Below, piece after piece: positions 54,328-62,409 of a DNA stretch of 64,000 nt. The notes beneath the pieces were generated by a model. That model ran no database searches and was not told the DNA's origin. It saw only the letters and a list, made by a program, of their open reading frames with translations. Within the stretch, counting starts at the first letter, position 1; every line of letters starts with the position of its first letter. Made by a program: the position numbers and the translations under genes. The DNA lies in NCBI GenBank assembly GCA_016868455.1, contig VGGV01000010.1, positions 1-64,000 of the forward strand, given 5' to 3'. This DNA is from Bacteroidota bacterium. Lineage in GTDB: Bacteria > Bacteroidota > Bacteroidia > Chitinophagales > Chitinophagaceae.

Positions 54328-54523
54328 GGCCCGTAGGGCCGTCATTGGGGTAGAAAAAATAATGAATAAGTTCGTTGAGCCCCGAAGGGGCGGCATTATT
54401 AAAATGTTCTTTCAAAAAGATTCTTTTAAAATATTGGCACAGTAAATTCAAAATGCCGGCCCGATGGGCCTAAGAGATAAACCACAATTAATAATGGCTA
54501 CCAAATTAGCGCCCCGATGGGGC
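54328..54523. repeat. Four tandem hairpin units (GGCCC/GCCCC family)
   Basis: GGCCCGTAGGGCC at 54328, GCCCCGAAGGGGC at 54379, GGCCCGATGGGCC at 54458 and GCCCCGATGGGGC at 54511 are 13-bp palindromes with a variable 3-base centre, spaced 51, 79 and 53 bp. The first is followed by GGGGTAGAAAA, a word I know from Bacteroidota intergenic repeats. This covers the non-coding gap between the small Lys-rich gene and the dehydrogenase remnant. Confidence 0.8.
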
Positions 54524-54585
54524 TGTATCAATCGGGGGACAGTATGTCCCCTGGTTCGTTATGATTTTGTAAGATGAATAATTTT

Positions 54586-54705
54586 TTAAACCGGGTTTCT
54601 TTTATGCAGTAATGTAAGATAGCTTTCGCTGATATCAAAAGCTGTTACATGATGGCTGGAAGCCAGATCAACAGCAATAGCGCTGCCGGCCATACCGGCG
54701 CTTTA
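54586..54705 (-). pseudogene. Remnant of a saccharopine dehydrogenase-like gene (5' end)
   Basis: Read from the transporter stop, AGMAGSAIAVDLASSHHVTA, then FDISESYLTLLHKRNPV and a stop. This matches residues 8-46 of the intact gene at 53950 (AGMVGSAIALDLASRHHVTA, NLTLLSKRNPRIE). Nothing more of the gene remains. Confidence 0.8.
54677..54703. repeat. 27-bp direct repeat, left copy
   Basis: It is identical to 55612-55638 (both contain GCGCTGCCGGCCATACCGGC). It encodes the SAGMAGSAI part of the dehydrogenase remnants. Together the copies flank the formate/nitrite transporter gene. Confidence 0.9.
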
Positions 54706-55557
54706 TTTGTTTTTGCTAACCTGCGGCTTGTCATTTTTAAGATATACAAACCAATATACCAACCCGACCAACGCTCCGCCGCCTATGATATTTCCAAGTG
54801 TTACCGGCAGCAAATTTTTCAGAAAGAAGCTGCTCCACGTTATGGTTGTATATACATCAGCGGATTGACCGTGAAATTCCCGGATGAAACCGGGTTCAAA
54901 ATCTTTTATGAAAAGTGCCTCCGGGATAAAATACATATTGGCTATTGAGTGCTCAAACCCTAAAGTAACGAAGGCTGATATGGGAAATATTATAGCGAGG
55001 ATTTTACCTGAAATGGATTTTGAACTGAAACAGAGCCATACCGCCAGGCACACAAGAATATTGCACAAAATTCCTGCCGCCAGCGCCTGAACAAAACCGA
55101 GTTCGCATTTCTTTTTAGCAATGTTCAGCAGGTGTATCCCCACCTTACCCGATGCAGCATAGTGCATTTTGGTTAAATATATCAGCATGGAAATAAAAAT
55201 CACGCCGATAAAGTTTCCGATAAATACCCACAACCAGTTCTTAAGCATTTGCTTACTTGTAACCTTTCCGCCGGCCCAGGCCATAACGATAAGATTATTG
55301 CCCGTAAACAATTCTGCACCGCCTACTATCACTAAAATAAGACCAAGGCTGAAACATATCCCGCCAATTAGTTTGGTGATACCTTCTGATAAAAATGTAT
55401 TTGCCGTGACGGTTGTAAAAAATGCTGCCCCAAAGGCAATAAACGCACCGGCCAATATGGCTAAAGTGATGGTTTTGTGAACGGGTGCATTTACTTTAGT
55501 AACCCCAATCGCCTCCGCACTGGCAGCCATTTCTTTTGGCATTAAAAAATCTTTCAT
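54703..55557 (-). CDS. Formate/nitrite transporter (FNT family)
   Basis: 284 residues from the ATG at 55557 (MKDFLMPKEMAASAEAIG); a TTG at 55572 is less likely. Six TM helices with the FNT marks: KTITLAILAGAFIAFGAAFF, GLILVIVGGAELFTGNN, KNWLWVFIGNFIGVIF, the filter-region CNILVCLAVWLCF, GFEHSIANMYFIPEAL and NLLPVTLGNIIGGG. It would form a pentameric anion channel for formate, nitrite or hydrosulfide. Its stop codon overlaps the left 27-bp repeat, so the gene is embedded between dehydrogenase remnants. No nitrite or formate enzyme is nearby. Confidence 0.93.
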   Translation of the reverse strand: MKDFLMPKEMAASAEAIGVTKVNAPVHKTITLAILAGAFIAFGAAFFTTVTANTFLSEGITKLIGGICFSLGLILVIVGGAELFTGNNLIVMAWAGGKVTSKQMLKNWLWVFIGNFIGVIFISMLIYLTKMHYAASGKVGIHLLNIAKKKCELGFVQALAAGILCNILVCLAVWLCFSSKSISGKILAIIFPISAFVTLGFEHSIANMYFIPEALFIKDFEPGFIREFHGQSADVYTTITWSSFFLKNLLPVTLGNIIGGGALVGLVYWFVYLKNDKPQVSKNK

Positions 55558-55568
55558 TGAATATAATT

Positions 55569-55655
55569 TCAATTGACAAATATATGATGCCGTGAAGCCA
55601 AACCAACAGCGATAGCGCTGCCGGCCATACCGGCGCTTAAAACTGAGATTCTCAT
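55569..55655 (-). pseudogene. Second remnant of the dehydrogenase 5' end
   Basis: A 28-codon frame from ATG 55655 reads MRISVLSAGMAGSAIAVGLA, then SRHHIFVN and stop. It corresponds to the first 26 residues of the intact gene at 53950 and includes the right 27-bp direct repeat. Confidence 0.8.
55612..55638. repeat. 27-bp direct repeat, right copy
   Basis: Identical to 54677-54703; the distance is 935 bp. It lies 55 bp upstream of the transporter ATG. Confidence 0.9.
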
Positions 55656-55719
55656 GCTGAAAAATTAAACTCCCGCTTTTGTCCTGAAAGCATTCGGCTT
55701 GCGGCGGGCAAAGGCAAAT

Positions 55720-56538
55720 TTACGCTGGAGAAAATTGCTGATTCTTATTTCTCCTCCCCTGCAAAATTTTATAAAAACTGCGGCTGCGGATTTCGTCAAT
55801 GGTTAACCCGGTTTCGGTGGCTTCCTGTTCGGTGATGGCACCGCAGTTCATGGCTTTAAAAAAGAAATTGAGCAGGCCTTGACCGGTGGCGGCATCATCA
55901 AATATATCGCCGGTGAGGGTGGAGATGGCGGCCCGATCTACAAATATTTTGAGGTGGTGTTTGGCATCGGCCATGCTGCTGAGAAAGAAATAATACGTGG
56001 CGGCGTACCGCATGGGCAGTTGCGCCGGGTTCAGATCCCAGCCCTGGTAAAAACCATTGATGAGCGAATGCATGGTATGATGGTAACCGATGCGCCATGC
56101 ATTGTGTACGGACTGCCTGTTTTCTTTTTTTTGCCTGGCAGTGAGTTTATCGCCCCGGTGCGGGGCAACCGGCATTACATTGGTGGCGCCGTCGGATAAA
56201 AATATGCCCGTGCCGCCGAGTGCAACCTTCGTCATGTGATGGGCAAAGTCGCAAACGGGATGCGCCATGGTCTGGTATTTTGCCGTGATGCCGCAGGAGG
56301 CTGTGTAATCATAAGTGCCGAAGTGGGCGGCAATCAATCTTCCTTCGCCTGCACGGATGATGCGCATCAGCGGGTTTCTTCCTTCCTCATCCATGATGAT
56401 TTGTGTGGCTTCCACCATAGTTTCCATTTTGAGTGTGCCGGGAGGCAAGCTGTTTTTCTTTTCTATGATTTCTAAAAAACGGACCATGGTGGTTACCTGT
56501 TCGGGTATGGTAACTTTTGGCAGTATGATGACGAAGTT
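55720..56538 (-). pseudogene. DUF6986 (aldolase-like) protein, 5' half missing
   Basis: The open frame matches the C-terminal half of DUF6986 proteins, related to the HpcH/citrate-lyase beta barrel: NFVIILPKVTIPEQVTTMVR, LIAAHFGTYDYTASCGITAK, HPVCDFAHHMTKVALGGTG, FLSDGATNVMPV. Homologues have about 200 further residues upstream. Here the similarity starts at 56538, exactly where the sterol desaturase gene ends, so the 5' half was deleted. A start at ATG 56487 could still give a 255-residue product, but it would lack half of the barrel. Confidence 0.7.
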
Positions 56539-57355
56539 ACTTCTGAAAAGGGTTTTTCAGCATTTGCAGAAAATCTTCATCTTTTTCTTCGGGGTAATCT
56601 TTATCAATTCCGTAACGAAGCTGCGGTGGCTCCAGGTATTTGTAAGTGCCCAGCAGGCGGTCCCATATGGAAAAGATAGCGCCGTAATTGCTGTCGGTAT
56701 AGGGTTGTTGCCGGTGATGGTGCACTTTGTGCATATTGGGTGAAATGAACAGGTAGCTCATCGCCATGTCGATCTGTTTGGGCAACCGGATATTGGCATG
56801 CTCAAAGGCAGTAAAAAAAACCAAAACGGTTTGATAGATCATCACGGCAAACATGGGGGCCCCGCTTACAAAAATGCCCATGAAAAAAAAGATGCCCCTG
56901 ACCACACTTTCCACCGGGTGGTGGCGCAGGCCGGTGGTTACATCCACATTGGTATCGGCATGATGAATAACATGAAACAGCCACAGAAACCTGAATTTAT
57001 GCTCTATAATATGTACCAGCCAGCCGCCAAAAAAATCAACCACCAGTATGGTGATCAATATAGTAGCCAGTATACCGGTGCCCGCCCAGTACACTAAACC
57101 AAATTGGTTAACGGCGCACCAATCGCTTATTTTAATTATGATAATGGCCAGGAAAGTGTGAATGATGAGATGGATAATGGTAAGACCAAAGTTGATGGCC
57201 GCATGGCGCACTCTTGTTTTGCGGAACCGAAGGGTTAGTAATGGAATGGCGCCTTCCAGTATCCAGAAGAAAAGCATGCCCCCCACCAGGAATGCCATTC
57301 GCTCCAGCGGCCGTTCTTCAAGGGTGGAGAAATAATTGATGATGTTATCCCACAT
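56537..57355 (-). CDS. Sterol desaturase/fatty acid hydroxylase family protein
   Basis: 272 residues with four TM helices. The di-iron His clusters are in HIIEHKFRFLWLFHVIHHAD, LRHHPVES and HKVHHHRQQ. Members hydroxylate or desaturate lipids with oxygen. The C-terminus LKNPFQK looks complete although the downstream gene is cut directly behind it. Confidence 0.9.
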   Translation of the reverse strand: MWDNIINYFSTLEERPLERMAFLVGGMLFFWILEGAIPLLTLRFRKTRVRHAAINFGLTIIHLIIHTFLAIIIIKISDWCAVNQFGLVYWAGTGILATILITILVVDFFGGWLVHIIEHKFRFLWLFHVIHHADTNVDVTTGLRHHPVESVVRGIFFFMGIFVSGAPMFAVMIYQTVLVFFTAFEHANIRLPKQIDMAMSYLFISPNMHKVHHHRQQPYTDSNYGAIFSIWDRLLGTYKYLEPPQLRYGIDKDYPEEKDEDFLQMLKNPFQK

Positions 57356-57390
57356 AAAAAATTTAAAGGTAAAAGTTACGAAGGATAATA

Positions 57391-57801
57391 TTATGCGTTT
57401 ATATCTGCTTGCCCGGGAAACTCATGGCCACAATCAAAACAATGGTTCACATTATCGGTTGCAATAGCATATGAACCTAAAAAAAACGTAACAAGGGCGC
57501 TGACCCAGTTCATGGCTTTCCGCGGCGTGCTGACCAGTTCTGTATTATGGGATCCGCATTTAGGGCAGGTTACCGCTGCTTTTTGCTCCCTTCTTAAAGT
57601 GTTTAAAATGTCCAGCGCTTTTTGTGCTTCATCTTTCGAAACCATTAGTTTTATTCCGCCCACGGCATTGGTCAGTATGGGGTCAATGGTTACCGTGTTC
57701 TCATCTTTTAGCCAGCTTCCAATACCGGCTTCTTCCAGCACCCCTTTTGCAATATGTGCCTCCACATAATTGGGATAAGATTTCAGCAAAACAAAGTTCA
57801 T
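57391..57801 (-). CDS. DUF2007 protein with zinc ribbon and TM segment
   Basis: 136 residues. Residues 1-70 are the DUF2007 alpha/beta domain (VLLKSYPNYVEAHIAKGVLE, EAQKALDIL). A zinc ribbon follows (CPKCGSHNTEL and CFDCGHEF), with a hydrophobic stretch between its halves (ALVTFFLGSYAIA). Function unknown; DUF2007 is described as a putative signal-transducing domain. Confidence 0.82.
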   Translation of the reverse strand: MNFVLLKSYPNYVEAHIAKGVLEEAGIGSWLKDENTVTIDPILTNAVGGIKLMVSKDEAQKALDILNTLRREQKAAVTCPKCGSHNTELVSTPRKAMNWVSALVTFFLGSYAIATDNVNHCFDCGHEFPGQADINA

Positions 57802-57874
57802 GACAGGTTATATTTACTGACACAGTGCTGTGTTTATTTCTTTACCGGAAGAACTGCAGTTAAGCAGAAATTTT

Positions 57875-58990
57875 TTACTGATTCAGCATCAGCGGCATCA
57901 CCAGCATCAGCAGTTCCTCGTTTTCATCCTGCTCAGAAGGTTTTATAAGACCCGCTTTGGTAGGTGTTGAAAGTTCGATATTCACTTCCTCGCTGTCGGC
58001 GGCGCTGAGCATTTCAATCAGGAAGCGGGCATTGAAAGCGATCATCATATCCTCGCCGTTATACCGGCATTTCATCCGTTCGTTTCCTTCAAAACTGAAA
58101 TCCACATCCTGTGCGGCCAGCTGCAGTTCGCTGCCGCTGATACTCAGGGCCACCTGGTTGGTGCTTTTGTTGCTGAATACATTTACCCGGCGCAGGGCGC
58201 TTTGAAAATCATTCTTATTTACTGTAAGGCGATACGGGTTTTCTACCGGTATGACCACTTTGTAATCCGGGAACCGGGCATCAATAAGGCGGCAGCTCAT
58301 TTGCGTGGTGCCATGTTTTACAAAAAGATGGTTACTGTTATAGCTCACTGTTATTTCATCTTCACTGGCGGGTATGGCTGTTTTCACGAGGTTCAGCGGT
58401 TTGCGGGGAACAATGAATGAATCGGACCTGGGGCATTTCACATCTGTTCTTTTATAGCGTATCAGCCGGTGTGCATCGGTGGCCACACACTGCATGCCTT
58501 TTTTATCCAGCTCAAAGAAAACACCCGTCATGGCCGGGCGCAGGTCATCATTGCTGGTGGCAAATATGGTTTTGCTGATGGCTGTAACCAGTCCGGCAGC
58601 TGTCATGGTGAAAGATGTGGTATCATCCGCTGCCGGTTCCTTGGGGAAATTATCGGGGTTTTCGCCCATGATCCTGTACTTACCGTTATCGCTGGTTATT
58701 TCAATTCCGAAGTTCTTGTCAATGGTAAACGTAAGCGGCTGGTTCGGGATGTTCTTGAGTGAATCCATCAGTATTTTGGCGGGTATGCATACCTTACCGT
58801 TGTCTTTGGCCTCCACATCCAGTTGTACCCTCATTACGGTTTCCAGATCGGTGGCCACCACGGTCAGCTTGTTCTTACCCACTTCAAACAAGAAATCTTC
58901 AAGTATCGGAAGTACGGTATTGGCATTGATCACACCGGCTATATGCTGCAGTTGTTTCAGTAACGAGGAGGAGGATGCGATGAATTTCAT
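57875..58990 (-). CDS. dnaN: DNA polymerase III beta sliding clamp
   Basis: 371 residues from the ATG at 58990 (MKFIASSSSLLKQLQHIAGV). Three clamp domains are visible: LPILEDFLFEVGKNKLTVVA, ISKTIFATSNDDLRPAMTGV, and the C-terminal SALRRVNVFSN with ending MLVMPLMLNQ. It is single here and not next to dnaA or recF, as is usual in Bacteroidota. Confidence 0.97.
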   Translation of the reverse strand: MKFIASSSSLLKQLQHIAGVINANTVLPILEDFLFEVGKNKLTVVATDLETVMRVQLDVEAKDNGKVCIPAKILMDSLKNIPNQPLTFTIDKNFGIEITSDNGKYRIMGENPDNFPKEPAADDTTSFTMTAAGLVTAISKTIFATSNDDLRPAMTGVFFELDKKGMQCVATDAHRLIRYKRTDVKCPRSDSFIVPRKPLNLVKTAIPASEDEITVSYNSNHLFVKHGTTQMSCRLIDARFPDYKVVIPVENPYRLTVNKNDFQSALRRVNVFSNKSTNQVALSISGSELQLAAQDVDFSFEGNERMKCRYNGEDMMIAFNARFLIEMLSAADSEEVNIELSTPTKAGLIKPSEQDENEELLMLVMPLMLNQ

Positions 58991-59202
58991 ATAGTAAATT
59001 GAATGTGGCGAAACTACTGATTTTTGGTTTACAGCCAACAATTTGAAGGTGGAGGTGGAATACTTGCCGGCCAGGTATATTTCCTGTAATAAAAGCAAAT
59101 CTGACCTTTCAGGAGCCGGCTTTCGCCCGGTTCGTTGCCCTTCTTTTGTTCCGTGTTTCTTGTGCCTTCTTTATTATCTTGCCTGTTCTCAAAATTCTGC
59201 AG

Positions 59203-60525
59203 ATGTTCGGTAAGCTTTTCGGCAAAGGAAGAAAAAAAGAGCCCCCTGCACCCGGACCGGCCATTTTTTTTGGCCGCTATTCAGACAATAATAAACCAGT
59301 GGCTAAAACCAACCGGTGGACGGATGCCGAAAATTTATTCAGGGAAAAGAAATACCCGGAAAGCATGGATGCTTTTTTTGACTACCTGCGGGATGATGCG
59401 GTGCAGAATGTGGTGTATGAAAGAAACGGGGCAGAAGGCCGGTTTCATTTTTACCAGGGATCGAAAATAGTGCGGGGCAGTTTTAATAACGGATTTTTAA
59501 ACGCAGAAATAATACTGGCCCGCATGCCGCAACCTTCCGTGCCGGTGATGCGCCGGCTGCTGGAAATGAATTTTAATTTATTCTACAGCCGCTTTGCACT
59601 GGACAATGAGCGGCTTTGCATGCGGTTCGACAGTGACATTGAAACAGCCAGCCCTGGCAAGTTGTATTACGGGTTAAAAGAACTCTCCACCAAAGGCGAC
59701 AAACAGGATGACCTGCTGGTTCAGGATTTTGCCATACTGGAAACTGCCGACAGCGAACACATGGCCGAAATACCGGTTAAAGAGAAAGAAATAAAGTATG
59801 AATACCTCCACAAATGGATCAGCCAGGCACTGGATATGATAAAGGGGCTGGATGCCGATAAATTTTCCGGGGGCATTGCCTACATGCTGCTTTCGCTTAT
59901 TTACCGAGTTGATTATTTAATAGCACCGGAAGGCAGCCTGCTGAATGAACTTGAAAAGATCGGGGGAATTTATTTCAAAAAAGATGAAAGGGCCGTAACG
60001 GAAAAAAACCGGGATATGGCCGAATCTTTCAGAAAATTACTGGCCATTCCCAAAGAAGAAGTATCCCGGTGCCTAATAAGGTCAAAATATACTTTTTCCA
60101 TTGTGGCGCCACAGCCTTATAAAACCATTGCGGATTCCATACACGGAGCCAACCAGAATCTCGTATGGTACCGGGATAATAATTATCCTGCCATAGCCTG
60201 CCAGATTGCGGAGTACGGTATTTCCTATTGCCAGTATTCTTACAGTATGCCCAGAGTGATTACAGAGCTTTATCATCTGTTCATGATGGTGACCTATTCC
60301 GATTATTTCAGGGCGCTGGGTTATAAAAAACTTTTTTATGATCCGGCAAGCGGAAAATTTGATGAAGAAGCGATTGAAGATGAAATAAAATCGGTGCAGG
60401 ACCGCTGGAAAGAAAAATATCCCCTGATGGATGTTAAAACACAAAACCTTCGGTATGACAACCTGGTGAACTTCAACCATACTTTTACCAATGAAATGGA
60501 GTTCTTAAATTTAGAACCCAAATAG
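59203..60525 (+). CDS. YbjN-like protein of the protease module
   Basis: 440 residues from the ATG at 59203 (MFGKLFGKGRKKEPPAP). After a basic start and a helical segment, residues about 55-170 have the strand-helix plan of YbjN/secretion-chaperone-like domains (AEIILARMPQ, VPVMRRLLEMNFNLFYSRFA, LCMRFDSDIET). The remaining part is helical (ALDMIKGLDADKF, ISYCQYSYSMPRVITELYHL). No signal peptide or enzyme motif. The protease-like gene begins 3 bp after its stop, so they are one operon. Family assignment is tentative. Confidence 0.6.
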   Translation: MFGKLFGKGRKKEPPAPGPAIFFGRYSDNNKPVAKTNRWTDAENLFREKKYPESMDAFFDYLRDDAVQNVVYERNGAEGRFHFYQGSKIVRGSFNNGFLNAEIILARMPQPSVPVMRRLLEMNFNLFYSRFALDNERLCMRFDSDIETASPGKLYYGLKELSTKGDKQDDLLVQDFAILETADSEHMAEIPVKEKEIKYEYLHKWISQALDMIKGLDADKFSGGIAYMLLSLIYRVDYLIAPEGSLLNELEKIGGIYFKKDERAVTEKNRDMAESFRKLLAIPKEEVSRCLIRSKYTFSIVAPQPYKTIADSIHGANQNLVWYRDNNYPAIACQIAEYGISYCQYSYSMPRVITELYHLFMMVTYSDYFRALGYKKLFYDPASGKFDEEAIEDEIKSVQDRWKEKYPLMDVKTQNLRYDNLVNFNHTFTNEMEFLNLEPK

Positions 60526-60528
60526 TGA

Positions 60529-61629
60529 ATGGACACACAGCAGATCATAGAACAATACCAAAAGGCCATTATACAAATTGCCACCCAAGGAGGCACAGGC
60601 ACCGGGTTTTACGTAAAAGAGTTTGACCTGATAGTAACCAATGCCCATGTGGTGGCTGATGCGGCAGAGGTGACCATTGCGGGTAAATCCTTCGACAAAT
60701 CTTTAGCAAGGGTTTGGTACACCGACCGTAAGCATGACCTTGCTTTTTTGCAGGCGCCTCCCGGTGTGGACCTGCCCGAAGTGCGGCTGGGGCAATATGA
60801 GCAGATGAAAGACGGTGATGAAGTGGTGGCCATTGGCCATCCTTACGGGCTGAACTATACCGCCACACAGGGAGTAATATCCAAAGTTGACCGGATAAGA
60901 GACGGTCTGAAATTCATTCAAATTGATGCGGCCATTAATCCCGGCAACAGCGGCGGCCCGCTGGTGAATATGAAAGGGGAAATTATCGGGGTCAATTCAT
61001 TCATCATCCGCGGAGGCGATAACCTGGGTTTTGCACTGCCGGTTATCTACCTGCGGGAAGCCCTGCAGGTGTATTTGCCCAACAAAGGACAGGCCACCAC
61101 CCGCTGCTTTAGTTGCAGTTTCCTGGTAACACCGGCCAATATTGATTCAAAAAAATATTGTCCCAGCTGCGGCACTGAGGTAAAACTCCCTGAAATACCG
61201 GAAAAGGAAGCCGAGGCTGTTGGTGTGGCAAAAACCATTGAAGAAATACTGCGGGAACTGGGCAAGGATGTAAAGCTGGCCCGTGAAGGGGCCAATAACT
61301 GGAGTGTAAAAGAAGGCTCGGCAAAAATCAAGATCACTTACAACCCTGAAAATTTTTTTATCGCCGGCGATGCCTATCTCTGCCAGATGCCCCCTGATGC
61401 AGCCCGGATAAAACCCCTGTACCGGTTCCTGCTGCAGGAAAACTACCGAACCAACGGGCTGGTATTAAGCTGCGTAAAACAAAACATTGTGCTGAGCTGT
61501 ATTATTTACGACCTGGATATGAACAAAGACAATGGCGTGGATGCCTTCCGTAATCTTTTCCGGCAGGCAGACCATTATGATGACTTTCTGAAAAAAGAAT
61601 ACGGTTGCACCGAGAGGCTGGAGGAATAA
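60529..61629 (+). CDS. Trypsin-like serine protease fused to zinc ribbon and YbjN-like domain
   Basis: 366 residues, no signal peptide or TM. Residues 1-185 are a DegP/S1C-type protease: the triad His in IVTNAHVVADAA, Asp in KHDLAFLQAP and Ser in INPGNSGGPLVN, followed by NLGFALPVIYLREAL. No PDZ domain follows. Residues 195-225 form a zinc ribbon (CFSCSFLVTP and CPSCGTEV). The C-terminal 130 residues resemble the YbjN-like domain of the upstream gene (AYLCQMPPDAARIKPLYRFL, GLVLSCVKQNIVLSCIIYD). It is predicted to be cytoplasmic, unusual for a DegP-type protease. Confidence 0.85.
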   Translation: MDTQQIIEQYQKAIIQIATQGGTGTGFYVKEFDLIVTNAHVVADAAEVTIAGKSFDKSLARVWYTDRKHDLAFLQAPPGVDLPEVRLGQYEQMKDGDEVVAIGHPYGLNYTATQGVISKVDRIRDGLKFIQIDAAINPGNSGGPLVNMKGEIIGVNSFIIRGGDNLGFALPVIYLREALQVYLPNKGQATTRCFSCSFLVTPANIDSKKYCPSCGTEVKLPEIPEKEAEAVGVAKTIEEILRELGKDVKLAREGANNWSVKEGSAKIKITYNPENFFIAGDAYLCQMPPDAARIKPLYRFLLQENYRTNGLVLSCVKQNIVLSCIIYDLDMNKDNGVDAFRNLFRQADHYDDFLKKEYGCTERLEE

Positions 61630-61690
61630 ACAGCTGCAGACGGCAGCAGCAAATTATTAACTACCTTACAGGAAGTAAAACTGCAACGCC

Positions 61691-61891
61691 ATGATATTCC
61701 GCCAATTTTTCGCCTTTCTGCCGGCGATATATTTGCTGGCACTGGCCCATACACCTGCATCAGCCGGATTTTATTCGCCCGGCTATACAATTAATTCAAC
61801 TGCTAACCTGTTAAATGCTGCAGATACTAGCGTTGAAGATCTGAGGACAGCCATCAACAACACCAAGAGCAATATCAAAAACAGCCCGTAG
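61691..61891 (+). CDS. Small secreted peptide-like protein
   Basis: 66 residues: a signal peptide (FFAFLPAIYLLALAHTPASA) and a 45-residue polar mature part (STANLLNAADTSVEDLRTAI). Family unknown. It lies between the protease and recX genes on the same strand. Confidence 0.5.
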   Translation: MIFRQFFAFLPAIYLLALAHTPASAGFYSPGYTINSTANLLNAADTSVEDLRTAINNTKSNIKNSP

Positions 61892-61922
61892 CGGGTACAA
61901 CTGATTTATTATTTTTCTGCGA

Positions 61923-62390
61923 ATGGCTTTTAACCTCCCCCTTACCAAAGAGCAGGCCCTGCAAAAACTGAAACACTATTGTGCTTACCAGGAGCGCTGC
62001 CACAGTGAAGTAAAAGAAAAGCTTTATAGCCTGGGCGTATGGAAAAAAGACCATAATGAAATCATTGCCGCACTGATTGAAGAAGATTACCTGAACGAAG
62101 AACGGTTTGCCCTTGCCTTTGCCGGCGGAAAATGGCGGATAAAGCAATGGGGTCGGGTGAAAATAAAATATGAACTGAAACAAAAGCAGGTAAGCGATTA
62201 CTGCATTAAAAAAGCGCTGCAGCAGATTGATGAAGAAGAATACCTTGCCGTGCTTGGCAAATTAGCCAAAGAAAAATATTCGGCGCTGAAAAATGAGCAA
62301 TACTTAGTAAGAAAAAAGAAGACGATGGATTATTTGATGGGGAGGGGGTTTGAATCCAATTTGGTGAATAAACTAGTTAATACGATATAA
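61923..62390 (+). CDS. recX: Regulatory protein RecX
   Basis: 155 residues with three RecX helical repeats: EQALQKLKHYCAYQERCHSE, VKEKLYSLG, LIEEDYLNEERFALAFAGGK and WGRVKIKYELKQKQVSDYCI. RecX inhibits RecA filaments. It is 33 kb from recA. Confidence 0.92.
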   Translation: MAFNLPLTKEQALQKLKHYCAYQERCHSEVKEKLYSLGVWKKDHNEIIAALIEEDYLNEERFALAFAGGKWRIKQWGRVKIKYELKQKQVSDYCIKKALQQIDEEEYLAVLGKLAKEKYSALKNEQYLVRKKKTMDYLMGRGFESNLVNKLVNTI

Positions 62391-62409
62391 TAGTTTCATA
62401 ATTTCAGAT

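Noticed and set aside
54328-54523. Possible CRISPR array
   Set aside because: The repeated units are only 13-bp palindromes with varying centres and unequal spacing; there is no constant direct repeat or cas gene.
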